64,000 nt of DNA. It comes from Rivibacter sp049446155 (lineage in GTDB: Bacteria; Pseudomonadota; Gammaproteobacteria; Burkholderiales; Burkholderiaceae_C). Shown here in pieces: positions 1 through 7,243 of this stretch. A program made the translations under genes and the position numbers. The stretch's first letter is position 1; each line of letters opens with the position of its first letter. The stretch is taken from contig NZ_JBMSEE010000001.1 in assembly GCF_049446155.1 (NCBI RefSeq), forward strand, positions 124,001 to 188,000. The letters are read 5' to 3'. The notes beneath the pieces were generated by a model that saw only the letters and a list, made by a program, of their open reading frames with translations, was not told the DNA's origin and did not search any database.

Positions 1-1
1 G

Positions 2-319
2 CGGCGGTACAAGGAGAAGTGGTCACGTTACGTGCGCGTCCACCATGCTGAGTTTGTGGCTGGGCCATTGAGCCACGGCGTTTCGTTGAGAGACCTGATG
101 GCTGAGCTTGGAGCCGGAGCGTTCGAGTCGACTCAGGTGCGCGCTGCCAAGAGCGGAGCGCAGATCGATCCGAAGTCCGCACTGAAGCGCAGAGCCGCAG
201 TCCGCTTGTCGGCCGCGGGCGCTGCCTGGGTCGCCTCCCGCTTGCAGGGTGCCTTCGACCTGCACAGCACGATTCCACAAAGCGCGCTCGACGCTCTGGA
301 CTGGCCGATTATTCCGTGA
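2..319 (+). CDS. C-terminal fragment of an unrecognised protein (runs in from the left)
   Basis: The frame is open from the window edge to a TGA at 317-319 and begins with the residues RRYKEKWSRYVRV, so the start lies outside the window. An internal GTG at 32 could also be a start. About 105 residues are visible: a basic stretch, then an alanine-rich helical part, ending in ALDALDWPIIP. The composition looks like a real soluble protein, but no family is recognised. It lies three bases upstream of the ATG of the following decayed gene, which suggests they were once co-transcribed. Confidence 0.5.
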   Translation, partial: RRYKEKWSRYVRVHHAEFVAGPLSHGVSLRDLMAELGAGAFESTQVRAAKSGAQIDPKSALKRRAAVRLSAAGAAWVASRLQGAFDLHSTIPQSALDALDWPIIP

Positions 320-321
320 CG

Positions 322-505
322 ATGCACGAGCCCAGCTTCGCCCGCTACGTCGGCATCGACTACTCCGGCGCCGAGGCCCGAACTCCAGCCTGAAAGGTCT
401 GCGGGCCTACGCCGCCAATGGCGCAGCGGAGGCCGCCGAGGTGCTGCCGTCGTCCGGCTCGCGAAAGTACTGGACGCGACGCGGACTGGCCGAGCGGCCG
501 ATGAC
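322..505 (+). pseudogene. frameshifted, truncated N-terminal remnant of a conserved hypothetical protein
   Basis: An ATG at 322 opens with the residues FARYVGIDYSGAE and meets a stop near 390. The similarity resumes in another frame as SSLKGLRAY and then SRKYWTRRGLAE up to about 500, after which the sequence is unrelated. The pieces, in this order, resemble the start of a conserved hypothetical family (nuclease-like DUF429 type, beginning with GIDYSG) recalled from memory. That family would continue for well over 100 more residues. I read it as a gene broken by at least one frameshift and a 3' deletion. The family assignment needs a database search. Confidence 0.45.
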
Positions 506-565
506 CAACAGTACTGCGGCATCGCCTGCCATGTCGCGTCGTGGCGCTTCGCTTTCGAGGCGATG

Positions 566-703
566 TCATCCCATATCCTCGTCCTGGACGCCCTTGCTTT
601 CAAGGTACGTGATGAGCCGGTCAATCTGGGGCGAGAAGACGTAGAAGACCATCATGAGAATGGCGAAGGCAACCAGCGCCAAGTAGGCAATCGCGGCGCT
701 CAT
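566..703 (-). CDS. 45-residue single-span membrane peptide
   Basis: ATG at 703-701 and TGA at 568-566 give a 45-residue product. Residues 2 to about 24 form one hydrophobic helix (AAIAYLALVAFAILMMVFYVF), followed by an amphipathic charged tail ending DEDMG. Its start overlaps the stop of the doubtful upstream frame as ATGA, a usual sign of translational coupling. No clear Shine-Dalgarno sequence is seen. It is too short to assign. Small hydrophobic peptides in islands may be toxins, holin-like or regulatory, but nothing here decides between these. It could also be a chance frame. Confidence 0.4.
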   Translation of the reverse strand: MSAAIAYLALVAFAILMMVFYVFSPQIDRLITYLESKGVQDEDMG

Positions 704-1143
704 ACGGCCAAGCCTGCGTGACGGGGGTGGCTGCCCTGGTCGCCGAGGGTGCGAAGAGCCCTCACCCTAGCCTTCAGAGATTGCGCGCGCAGAACACCCA
801 GCCGGGTCGGCTCGACCGGGCGGCTGATGTGGCGGATCCGACGTTCCATGCGCCATTGTCGCGCAGCCCGTGGCACGGCGCCCCTTCGATCACTCGGCCA
901 TCGACGCGATCTGCCGGCACGCGATTTCCTCGACGCGCGGTCGGCGACGGATTCCTTGCCCTGCTGCCGGGACGACAGCGAAACTCCCCAGCGTGCAGCT
1001 GTCATCGGTCGGCATGAGCCGGCCATCCGAGGATCGGCACATGCCGGCCAGCTGAGCCCGTAGACAGCGACGTTTGCCGGCAGTGCAGGATCGGCCTTTT
1101 TGCTGGCCAGTGCGTGATCGGCTAGCCGCCGTCCGGCTACCAC
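700..1143 (-). CDS. doubtful 147-residue frame
   Basis: A GTG-initiated frame overlaps the stop of the preceding gene (GTGGTAG at 1143-1137) and its own stop overlaps the ATG of the 45-residue peptide (ATGA). These junctions look like an operon. The predicted protein, however, is very rich in arginine, serine and alanine, shows no hydrophobic core, and other frames here are equally open. It could be a real small accessory protein, a decayed gene, or non-coding sequence. No other convincing gene is seen between 704 and 1136. Confidence 0.22.
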   Translation of the reverse strand: MVAGRRLADHALASKKADPALPANVAVYGLSWPACADPRMAGSCRPMTAARWGVSLSSRQQGKESVADRASRKSRAGRSRRWPSDRRGAVPRAARQWRMERRIRHISRPVEPTRLGVLRAQSLKARVRALRTLGDQGSHPRHAGLAV

Positions 1144-1769
1144 TGGGAGTCGGTGACGGGCTCGCGCAACTTTGCTTCATCGTTCTGGTGGACGGTCTCC
1201 AGGAGGAGGCCAATATCGAAAACACGCGCACCCTTGGCTTCGCCCAGGAAATCGCGACGCGACATCGACCGCGGCGTCAAACCACGCCACGGATAGAAGG
1301 GCCGAGCCAAGACTTCGGCGACCTCGTCCAGGGTGTCCCGAGCGTCCATGCGCACGCGGTCCATCAGCGCCGCTCGCAGGTCCTCGGTCTGCCACTTTGC
1401 GGCCGTGACGCTGCGGATCACGTACTCAGCACCGAACAACCGGCGCATCAACTTCCAGTAAGTCGGATGCGAAAGCATCTTGCCGTTCTTGGCTTGCTGA
1501 CACACGAAGTCAATCGCGCCTTGGTCGTTGAATGACAAGAGCTCCACATAGAAGCACACTTCGAAGTTGACAAGCAAGTCGTGGCTCAGTTCCGGCCAGT
1601 TCTCAGGGGCGCAAAAAAGCAGAACCTGATCGCCGGGGACCCGCTTTCCGAAAATCGGCAGAGTGCCAGTCGCGAGGCCGCGAAGCGTACGACCATCTCC
1701 ATAGATGACGAGGCGAAGCAGCTCATTCTTGACGTCTTGGCGGTACTTCTCGATCTTGATATTCATCAC
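1137..1769 (-). CDS. unrecognised 210-residue island protein
   Basis: The product has a balanced composition with several aromatic residues and looks genuine. It starts MNIKIEKYRQDVKNELLRLV, followed by a region with FCAPENWPELSHDLLVNFEV and a basic C-terminal half. The start is GTG at 1769 or ATG at 1766; the upstream gene stops at 1774, so the two are almost certainly co-transcribed and perhaps coupled. No signal peptide or membrane span is visible and no catalytic motif is recognised. Together with the 233-residue and AlpA-like genes it forms a three-gene minus-strand cassette inside the island. Function unknown. Confidence 0.6.
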   Translation of the reverse strand: MMNIKIEKYRQDVKNELLRLVIYGDGRTLRGLATGTLPIFGKRVPGDQVLLFCAPENWPELSHDLLVNFEVCFYVELLSFNDQGAIDFVCQQAKNGKMLSHPTYWKLMRRLFGAEYVIRSVTAAKWQTEDLRAALMDRVRMDARDTLDEVAEVLARPFYPWRGLTPRSMSRRDFLGEAKGARVFDIGLLLETVHQNDEAKLREPVTDSQW

Positions 1770-1773
1770 GATT

Positions 1774-2475
1774 TCATGATTTTGCGGTTTGGCGGACTGG
1801 AGTGGAGACGGACGTGGCCTTGTCCGACGGCGACGTGTCCTTTCGAAAGCCGATCAACATCGGCAGAGCGTCTGGGTCGACACCAGGCCATGCGCTCTGG
1901 TGACATGCGTTCCAGAGCTTGCGGGCAGCCATCAGCGAACGACGCAGCTGCCGCCGGACTCCGCCGAAGAGGGCATAGGCTCCGAGCCACGATTCCGTTT
2001 CCAAGCGCACGGCGCCCGCATTGCCCTGCTTCACGAGCGAAATGAGGTACCTGCTGATCCCTTGATAGACACTCTCCTGGAGGCGCCAGGTCCACACGGG
2101 CTCACGCCCGGGGCGCGGCTCACGGGAAAGGATGTAGGGACCGAAGGTTGGATACCGGTCCGTCCACTTCTCCTTGGCCCAAGGTGATATGGCGGGCGCG
2201 CTGAGTGCCTCCGCCGTCGCCATGAGGATGACTTCACGACGGCCCGGGTAGCCGAGAACGCCCCCCGCCACCGCCACGGCGTTCGGAAGGCCCCGTTGCT
2301 TGCGATCCTGGCGCCTCCACGCGGGTAACCGGGTGCCGAACGCTTCTGCCCACTCGATGGCCTTGCGTTCCAGCTTCTCTTCGTCAGTAGTGAATCCAAT
2401 CGTGAGGCAATAGCCTCGCCGGTAGTGCAAGGCAATCGCCTGAAGGGCGGGAATGTGTTGTTGATAGAGCTTCAT
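1774..2475 (-). CDS. unrecognised 233-residue island protein, possibly involved in element replication or mobility
   Basis: I chose the ATG at 2475 (MKLYQQHIPALQAIALHYRR) because the 67 residues that could precede it are low-complexity and overlap the AlpA-like gene. The protein is basic and rich in tryptophan and arginine (RLPAWRRQDRKQRGLP, then WAKEKWTDRYPTFGPYI), which suggests nucleic-acid binding. No family is recognised. It lies between an AlpA-like regulator and the 210-residue gene on the same strand. By context alone, genes behind AlpA-type regulators in small islands often act in excision, replication or element maintenance; here that is only inference. Confidence 0.6.
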   Translation of the reverse strand: MKLYQQHIPALQAIALHYRRGYCLTIGFTTDEEKLERKAIEWAEAFGTRLPAWRRQDRKQRGLPNAVAVAGGVLGYPGRREVILMATAEALSAPAISPWAKEKWTDRYPTFGPYILSREPRPGREPVWTWRLQESVYQGISRYLISLVKQGNAGAVRLETESWLGAYALFGGVRRQLRRSLMAARKLWNACHQSAWPGVDPDALPMLIGFRKDTSPSDKATSVSTPVRQTAKS

Positions 2476-2548
2476 GAGTCCGAACGAGGCTGATAGGAAG
2501 TAGGTGCAATGGCGCTGCCGCGCCCTTGTTGAGGAAGCGCGCCGCGTC

Positions 2549-2869
2549 TCAGCTGACTCGAGCAGGCTGCCTTGGTCGCCCCGGCCGGCGGTGCGCGGCA
2601 TCACTCTCATGCGGCGGCTTGGCGCCTGTGTCCTGCTGACGCAGCCAATCCCGGCATGTCCCGAGGCGCCATGCAAGCTTCCGACCGAAGACTCGGAGCC
2701 GGGGTGGTAGCGAATCCTCTCGGACGGCTGAGAGCCGATAGATCATGGCGGCCGTCGTGTTCAGCATGGCGGCCAGCTCCTCGGCGCCGATCACCTGCTC
2801 ATCGTGATAGGCGGCAAGGCGGCACTTCAGCACGTCGCAGTCAGCTGAGCTTTGTTTGGGCGTTGGCAT
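2549..2869 (-). CDS. AlpA/excisionase-like helix-turn-helix regulator
   Basis: The 106-residue product has the layout of short DNA-binding proteins of the AlpA/MerR-like excisionase type: VIGAEELAAMLNTTAAMIYRLS is the helix-turn-helix, followed by a wing-like stretch LPPRLRVFGRKLAWRLGTCRDWL. The C-terminus is basic and proline-rich. The start MPTPKQSS at 2869 is preferred; an upstream ATG at 2935 adds only 22 residues. In prophages and islands such proteins activate integrase or control excision. The gene heads the minus-strand cassette and diverges from the 316-residue gene, so the 121-bp gap between them probably carries both promoters. Confidence 0.65.
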   Translation of the reverse strand: MPTPKQSSADCDVLKCRLAAYHDEQVIGAEELAAMLNTTAAMIYRLSAVREDSLPPRLRVFGRKLAWRLGTCRDWLRQQDTGAKPPHESDAAHRRPGRPRQPARVS

Positions 2870-2990
2870 GAGCGACACTGTGCAGGTGAACTCGCTCTGC
2901 GCGCGAAAGCCGACAATTCGGACCTGCGGCGGCAATTCCGGGTGCGCCCTTCCTGACGATCTCTAAAGCCTCGATTGCCCTTCCAACCAC

Positions 2991-3941
2991 ATGGCCAACA
3001 CCGCGAAGCAGGCCGCGATCAGTACCGCTCAGCTTCAGGCCACGCAGGTACTCACTCGCTTCATCGAGGCAAGGTCAGGCCTGAGTGCAACCCAGTTGGA
3101 GTCGAAGCTCGCGGTTGGTGGCGTGCTCGACAACAAGAAGGCCACTAAGCCCAAGAAGACTGGGACAACTTGGAGGCGCTGGCGCGACGGAAGAAAGGCC
3201 GCCTCGCCTCGGACATTGGCGCGGTTGGCGCATGACGCCATCAAATTCGGCTGGCTTGGCCCCGCCGACCTCATTGATCTGCAACTGGTAGCTGGCGGCT
3301 GGCGAGCGCTAGACCCTGTGCATGATGTCTTGCTTCGCATGGAACGCGGCGAGACGTTCTCTGCCTCAAGCTTGGATCGGCACGACCACGAATGGCGCGC
3401 TCGCTATGAGGTCTCAAGCAAACGAATAACGGACGAGCGGAACGGTCTTGCGAAAAAGTGCTCTTCGGCCGCCAAGCTTCTGCTGCAGGCGAGCCTCGCA
3501 CTGCAGGACTTGCAGGACGCGATCAGGAACGCGCACTCGCACGACATTGCAATCGAGCCGACAAGCTTCGCAAAGCTGCCCGATATGCAAGATGACCCAG
3601 AACTCGGGTTCGACGCGAACTTGACAGAGTTCGCTGTGGTTGGCAAGCACCTAGGCGAGCTTGCCGTCAACATCCGCAGTGCCGCGCTGGTTGAGGCACA
3701 AGCGCTGGGCATGAACGACCTCCCCCCGCCGAAGGTTGATCTACCAGACACTGTCCCCAATGCAGCTTGCGTTGCTATGGTTGCGGATCACGCGCCAACC
3801 GCGGATGAACTATCAACCCAGAGGTTGATCGCCAAGTGGCTCGAGAGCCACGTCGGTACCCACGCTGCCACAGAATTGCCACAGACGGAGGTCGAAACCA
3901 ATCGACCACAGTCGAAGCCGCGCAAGACGAAAACCAAGTAG
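2991..3941 (+). CDS. unrecognised 316-residue island orphan next to the attachment site
   Basis: The gene starts with ATG at 2991 and ends 49 bases before the tRNA-Asn scar. The N-terminal 100 residues contain SATQLESKLAVGG and a basic stretch (KKATKPKKTGTTWRRWRDGRK). The middle (about 130-190) is helical and may be a coiled coil. The last 20 residues are lysine- and arginine-rich. No catalytic motif, signal peptide or membrane span is seen. The N-terminus could be DNA-binding. Single cargo genes at the attachment end of an island are often defence, regulatory or addiction functions, but nothing in the protein itself proves this. Confidence 0.65.
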   Translation: MANTAKQAAISTAQLQATQVLTRFIEARSGLSATQLESKLAVGGVLDNKKATKPKKTGTTWRRWRDGRKAASPRTLARLAHDAIKFGWLGPADLIDLQLVAGGWRALDPVHDVLLRMERGETFSASSLDRHDHEWRARYEVSSKRITDERNGLAKKCSSAAKLLLQASLALQDLQDAIRNAHSHDIAIEPTSFAKLPDMQDDPELGFDANLTEFAVVGKHLGELAVNIRSAALVEAQALGMNDLPPPKVDLPDTVPNAACVAMVADHAPTADELSTQRLIAKWLESHVGTHAATELPQTEVETNRPQSKPRKTKTK

Positions 3942-3990
3942 CATCAAGGCCTTACGAGAGATCGCCAGTCTCAAGCAAGCGCTGGTCTTC

Positions 3991-4037
3991 GACTGTTAAT
4001 CCGTAGGTCCCTGGTTCGAGCCCAGGTCGGGGAGCCA
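3991..4037 (+). other. tRNA-Asn 3' fragment: attachment-site scar
   Basis: GACTGTTAATCCGTAGG (anticodon arm with GTT anticodon), then the T-arm with GGTTCGAGCC and the acceptor end TCGGGGAGCCA, match the 3' part of a bacterial tRNA-Asn including the encoded CCA. The D-arm and the 5' acceptor strand are absent upstream, so this is not a functional tRNA. The break falls in the anticodon stem, a usual crossover region for tyrosine recombinases. It marks the right junction of the island. Confidence 0.85.
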
Positions 4038-4060
4038 AAATTGGCCAGCAATGGCAAGCG

Positions 4061-4090
4061 AAAGCCCAACCCTCACCGGTTGGGCTTTTT
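4061..4090 (+). terminator. intrinsic terminator of the original tRNA-Asn locus
   Basis: AAAGCCCAACC (4061-4071) pairs with GGTTGGGCTTT (4078-4088) around a six-base loop and is followed by a T run. It lies 24 bases after the CCA end, where a tRNA terminator would be expected, and would now end transcription leaving the island. Confidence 0.85.
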
Positions 4091-4128
4091 GCTTTACGGG
4101 GCTCGGACGTCGATGTTCGGCCAGCTCC

Positions 4129-4764
4129 TCATACCGGCCCGCCGAGGTGGCGCACGAACCAGTCGCCGGCGAGCAGCCCCACCCTTTCGAGCGCGCCGGC
4201 CTCTTCGAACAAGTGAGTGGCGCGCGGCACCAGCTCGAGCTGCTTCTCGCAGCGCATCAGCGCGTAGGCTTCGCGGTTGAGTTCGAGCACGCCGACATCC
4301 GCGGCACCGACGATCAGCAGCGTCGGCGCCTGCACCTGCGGCAGCGCTGCGCGCGCGAGGTCGGGCCTGCCGCCGCGCGAGACCACCGCGAAGACCTGAT
4401 CAGGCTGGCGCGCCGCGGCGACCAACGCTGCGGCTGCACCCGTGCTCGCGCCGAACAGGCCAATGCGACGGCTCGGCACTGCATCCCGTAGCTCGTCCAG
4501 CGCTTCCATCACCCGCGCGGCCAGCGTCTCGATATCGAACACGTTGGCGCGGTCGCTCGCCTCTTGCTCCGTCAGCAGGTCGAACAGCAAGGTATCGAGG
4601 CCGCGCTGCTGCAGGCTCTGGGCGACGCGCCGGTTGCGCGCGCTCAGGCGGCTGCTGCCGCTGCCATGGGCAAACACGACCAGGCCGCGCGCCCCCGGCA
4701 CGCGGCACAGGTCGCCGACGAGCCGTCGCTCGCCGATGTGGATCTTCGTGACATGGTCGGGCAT
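4129..4764 (-). CDS. dienelactone-hydrolase-like alpha/beta hydrolase
   Basis: The 211-residue protein carries the alpha/beta-hydrolase fold marks: an oxyanion strand-turn VVFAHGSGSSR (about 29-39), a nucleophile elbow GASTGAAAAL (about 104-113, Ser in GAST), an acidic strand LLIVGAAD (about 148-155) and a late histidine in RATHLFEE (about 180-187). No signal peptide, so cytoplasmic. The substrate cannot be deduced. In related bacteria this hydrolase sits beside or is fused to a phosphoribosyltransferase; here the remnant of such a gene lies just upstream (4880-5045), so the hydrolase is what remains of that pair. Confidence 0.75.
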   Translation of the reverse strand: MPDHVTKIHIGERRLVGDLCRVPGARGLVVFAHGSGSSRLSARNRRVAQSLQQRGLDTLLFDLLTEQEASDRANVFDIETLAARVMEALDELRDAVPSRRIGLFGASTGAAAALVAAARQPDQVFAVVSRGGRPDLARAALPQVQAPTLLIVGAADVGVLELNREAYALMRCEKQLELVPRATHLFEEAGALERVGLLAGDWFVRHLGGPV

Positions 4765-4879
4765 CGTGCCGCTCCGCTCGGCGGTCGGGCATGCATCCGC
4801 CCGACCACCTTATCGACCACAGCAGGCAGCCCGTGTTCCCGCGCCAGGACAGGCTCGCGCGGCCCCTGTCTGCTTCACG

Positions 4880-5045
4880 ACAACGGAAGCGACAGTCGGC
4901 TCGCTCCTCTCACGCCGTCGACCTGGCGGAAGTCGCGGTGATGCACGCCGACGGCGTGAATGCGCGGCGGCTGGCCAAGCCGATCTTGCGCACCAGCAGC
5001 ACATCCAGCGGCGCAGCCAGCAAGCGCGCCGCAGCGCCATGCAGC
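4880..5045 (-). pseudogene. decayed phosphoribosyltransferase remnant
   Basis: On the minus strand, one frame reads ARLLAAPLDVLLVRKIG, which resembles the N-terminal motif of the phosphoribosyltransferase family usually paired with this hydrolase. Almost directly afterwards another frame reads IHAVGVHHRDFRQVD, resembling the C-terminal end of the same family. The PRPP-binding centre is missing. I read it as a gene with a large internal deletion. Besides this remnant, the 292-base gap between the hydrolase and the lipoprotein gene shows nothing else. Confidence 0.45.
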
Positions 5046-5056
5046 CAGCCGATGTC

Positions 5057-7087
5057 TCACATGCCGAAGGGTCGGATCGCCATCGCCCGCACGCTGTTCG
5101 TCAGCACCGGCGCCACGGCTTCGAGCCAGACCGCCAGCGCGCCATTACCGTGCGACGCGATGGCTGCCAGCCCCGGCGCACCCTGGCGCCACAACGGCGT
5201 GCCCGACGCGGCCGACACGATGACGCTGCCGTCGGCGGCGATGCGTGCACCGCGCAGCTCGGGCCGCGATTGCGTCGGCGGCTGAGAGAGCCAGGTCAGC
5301 AGCGTGCCGCCGCCCGGTTCCCGCGCCGCCAGCACGGGGCCGTCGACGTGATCCGGTGACGTGCTGACCACGAGGCCACCGCTGTCGGCGGGACCGTCGA
5401 GCAGCTGCCCCGCGGCATTCACGCGCGCAGCGCGCACGTTGGTGTGGAGGTTGTCCTGCTGCGCGCGAAAGTCGCGCCAGGCGACGACGTACTGCGTGCC
5501 GTCGTGATGCACGCCGGGCAGGTGGTCAATGCAGCAATTCGTGGTCGTGCGCACCGCGATGCCGGCGGTGTCGAGCACCGTTCCCGCCGGCTCGATGCGC
5601 GCGGCGAACACGCCACCCGCCTGGCTGCCCGGATGCTGGTTCCACACCGCGAGGTAGCGGCCGCCGCCAAAGGCCAGCGCGGGACTGTCGGCGGCGACGG
5701 CGACCGCCGAGATGTCGAACTCCGCGCCGTCGGCCGCGCCGGTGGCGGCCGACAGAAACACGCCGCGCACCTGCCCCGACGCATCGGCACTGCTGCCGCG
5801 CTTGAATGCGAGCAAAAGCCGCGTGCCGTCGAAGGCCAGGGCCGGTGCGAACGCGCCGTTGTCGGCCACCACCTGGCCGTCGGCGATGCGTTCGCCGTCG
5901 GCGGACACGCGCACCGCAAGCAGCGAAGGCCGCAGCCCTGTCTGCGCGAAGCCGTTGTCGCGCGGTACGACGACGAGGAAGCCCGTGCCGTCGAATGCCA
6001 CCGCCGCGCGCTGCGTGGACTGCGGGTCGTTGGCCGTCTCGGCGGCGGTCAGCTCGGCCGTGGCGAGCAGCTGGCCGTCGATCGTGACGAGCGCCGAGAT
6101 CCATTGCGTCTGGTATGGCGCCGCGGTGCCGGCTGCGCGACGCGTGACGATCAGGAAGTTCTCGCCGTCGGTCGCGACGGCCGGCACGGACACCGGCGGC
6201 GCGGGATCGGCGTTGTCGGGCGACAGGCCGCGCAGCGCGTCGAAGGGCTCGCCGAGACCGCGCCGCACGCCGCCGACCGAGTAGCCGCGCAGCTCGCTGG
6301 CCGAGCTGCTGACCGTCGTGCCTTCGACCGCGGTTTCGATCGTCTGCTTCACGATGCCCACGCCCGGCGCATACCAGCTCGTCTGCACCGCCCGCGCCGG
6401 CACGCGGCCCTGCGATGCGGAGTTCAACACGACGTCGATCGTCGTCTCCTGCCTCAGCGCCTGCGCAAAGCGGCCCGCCGGCACGTCCACGCTCTCGTGC
6501 GCGACATTGACGACGCGCTGGGTCAGATCCAGCGTCAGCGGATTGCCGGCGCCGTCGGTGCCCGCGGGCAGGTCGTTGCCGGTCACGGTGGACACCGGCC
6601 CCGTGGCGACCGGGAAGGCAAGTTCCACGAAGGGCACGATCTGCGGGGACAAGGTGTCGGTCGGGTCGTTGTTGCCCAGCTGCGTGATGCCGCCCGCGCG
6701 CAGGTTCACATAGCGCTCGATCGAGACGTCGGGGACGGCCGGATCGGTCTGCGTCAGCACCACGGCCGTAACACCCAGCAGCTCGGCCGTGCCGGTGACC
6801 TCGGTCGCGTACATCGAGTTGGGCACGATGAAGCCGCCGTCGACGCCGCTCTGGTCATAGACCCAACGATCGCCCTGCGCGGCCGGAAAGTGCTGCTGCG
6901 CATCGCCCGGGCCCTCGCGTGAGGCGAAGCCTGTGCCTCGAACGCTCGGCCCGGCGCTGCCACCCCCACCACCACCGCCGCCTCCGCAGCTGGCCAGCAA
7001 TGCGGCACAGGCTGCGACCGCCAGGACGCCGGCGCCACGCGCCGTCCATTTCAACGGCCGGCGGGCCGAGCGGGAAACCGGAACCAT
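5057..7087 (-). CDS. large secreted lipoprotein with a beta-propeller-like repeat region
   Basis: The 676-residue product begins with a basic n-region and hydrophobic core ending in the lipobox LLASC (Cys about 34), directly followed by nine glycines, so it should be an exported, lipid-anchored protein. Residues about 60-270 form one domain (AAQGDRWVYDQSGVDGG). From about 310 on, a motif of the form FDGTxxLVVV recurs (AVAFDGTGFLVVV, ALAFDGTRLLLAF, ALAFGGGRYLAVW, GVHHDGTQYVVAW), spaced 40-60 residues, as in blade-type repeats of a propeller. No catalytic motif is seen. It appears to be a single-gene unit; function unknown, possibly surface binding. Confidence 0.7.
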   Translation of the reverse strand: MVPVSRSARRPLKWTARGAGVLAVAACAALLASCGGGGGGGGGSAGPSVRGTGFASREGPGDAQQHFPAAQGDRWVYDQSGVDGGFIVPNSMYATEVTGTAELLGVTAVVLTQTDPAVPDVSIERYVNLRAGGITQLGNNDPTDTLSPQIVPFVELAFPVATGPVSTVTGNDLPAGTDGAGNPLTLDLTQRVVNVAHESVDVPAGRFAQALRQETTIDVVLNSASQGRVPARAVQTSWYAPGVGIVKQTIETAVEGTTVSSSASELRGYSVGGVRRGLGEPFDALRGLSPDNADPAPPVSVPAVATDGENFLIVTRRAAGTAAPYQTQWISALVTIDGQLLATAELTAAETANDPQSTQRAAVAFDGTGFLVVVPRDNGFAQTGLRPSLLAVRVSADGERIADGQVVADNGAFAPALAFDGTRLLLAFKRGSSADASGQVRGVFLSAATGAADGAEFDISAVAVAADSPALAFGGGRYLAVWNQHPGSQAGGVFAARIEPAGTVLDTAGIAVRTTTNCCIDHLPGVHHDGTQYVVAWRDFRAQQDNLHTNVRAARVNAAGQLLDGPADSGGLVVSTSPDHVDGPVLAAREPGGGTLLTWLSQPPTQSRPELRGARIAADGSVIVSAASGTPLWRQGAPGLAAIASHGNGALAVWLEAVAPVLTNSVRAMAIRPFGM

Positions 7088-7243
7088 GAAGTGCCTTTCG
7101 AGAGCGGGTGAGCGTGCAATGGGAGCGGGCGGTGCGGCCGGCGCCCATCCGCAATGCTGCCCCGAATGGGCTCGCTTGTCGCGCGGCCGGACCGCACGGC
7201 GCAGGGATTGACTCCGAGCGCTGCCGCGCCCCCGTGTCGATCG

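Larger units (their letters stand above)
1..4037. mobile_element. distal end of a tRNA-Asn integrated genomic island
   Basis: The segment holds mostly unrecognised and broken genes and is visibly less GC-rich than the rest of the window. It ends at a truncated 3' copy of a tRNA-Asn gene (3991-4037), after which conserved chromosomal genes begin. Site-specific integration into a tRNA 3' end leaves exactly such a displaced 3' fragment at the end away from the intact tRNA. The left limit, the integrase and the intact tRNA are not in the window, so the element type (integrative conjugative element, satellite or remnant) cannot be decided. An AlpA-like regulator at 2549-2869 is typical of such elements. 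Confidence 0.65.

Noticed and set aside
23..624. Long minus-strand frames over the left end
   Set aside because: They lie opposite the recognisable remnants at 322-505 and the open plus-strand frame, and their composition is arginine- and serine-rich without any motif.
3991..4037. A functional tRNA-Asn gene
   Set aside because: The D-arm and 5' acceptor strand are missing, so no cloverleaf can form.
4442..5359. Plus-strand frames opposite the hydrolase and the lipoprotein genes
   Set aside because: They are antisense shadows of GC-rich codons; the minus-strand frames have clear domains.
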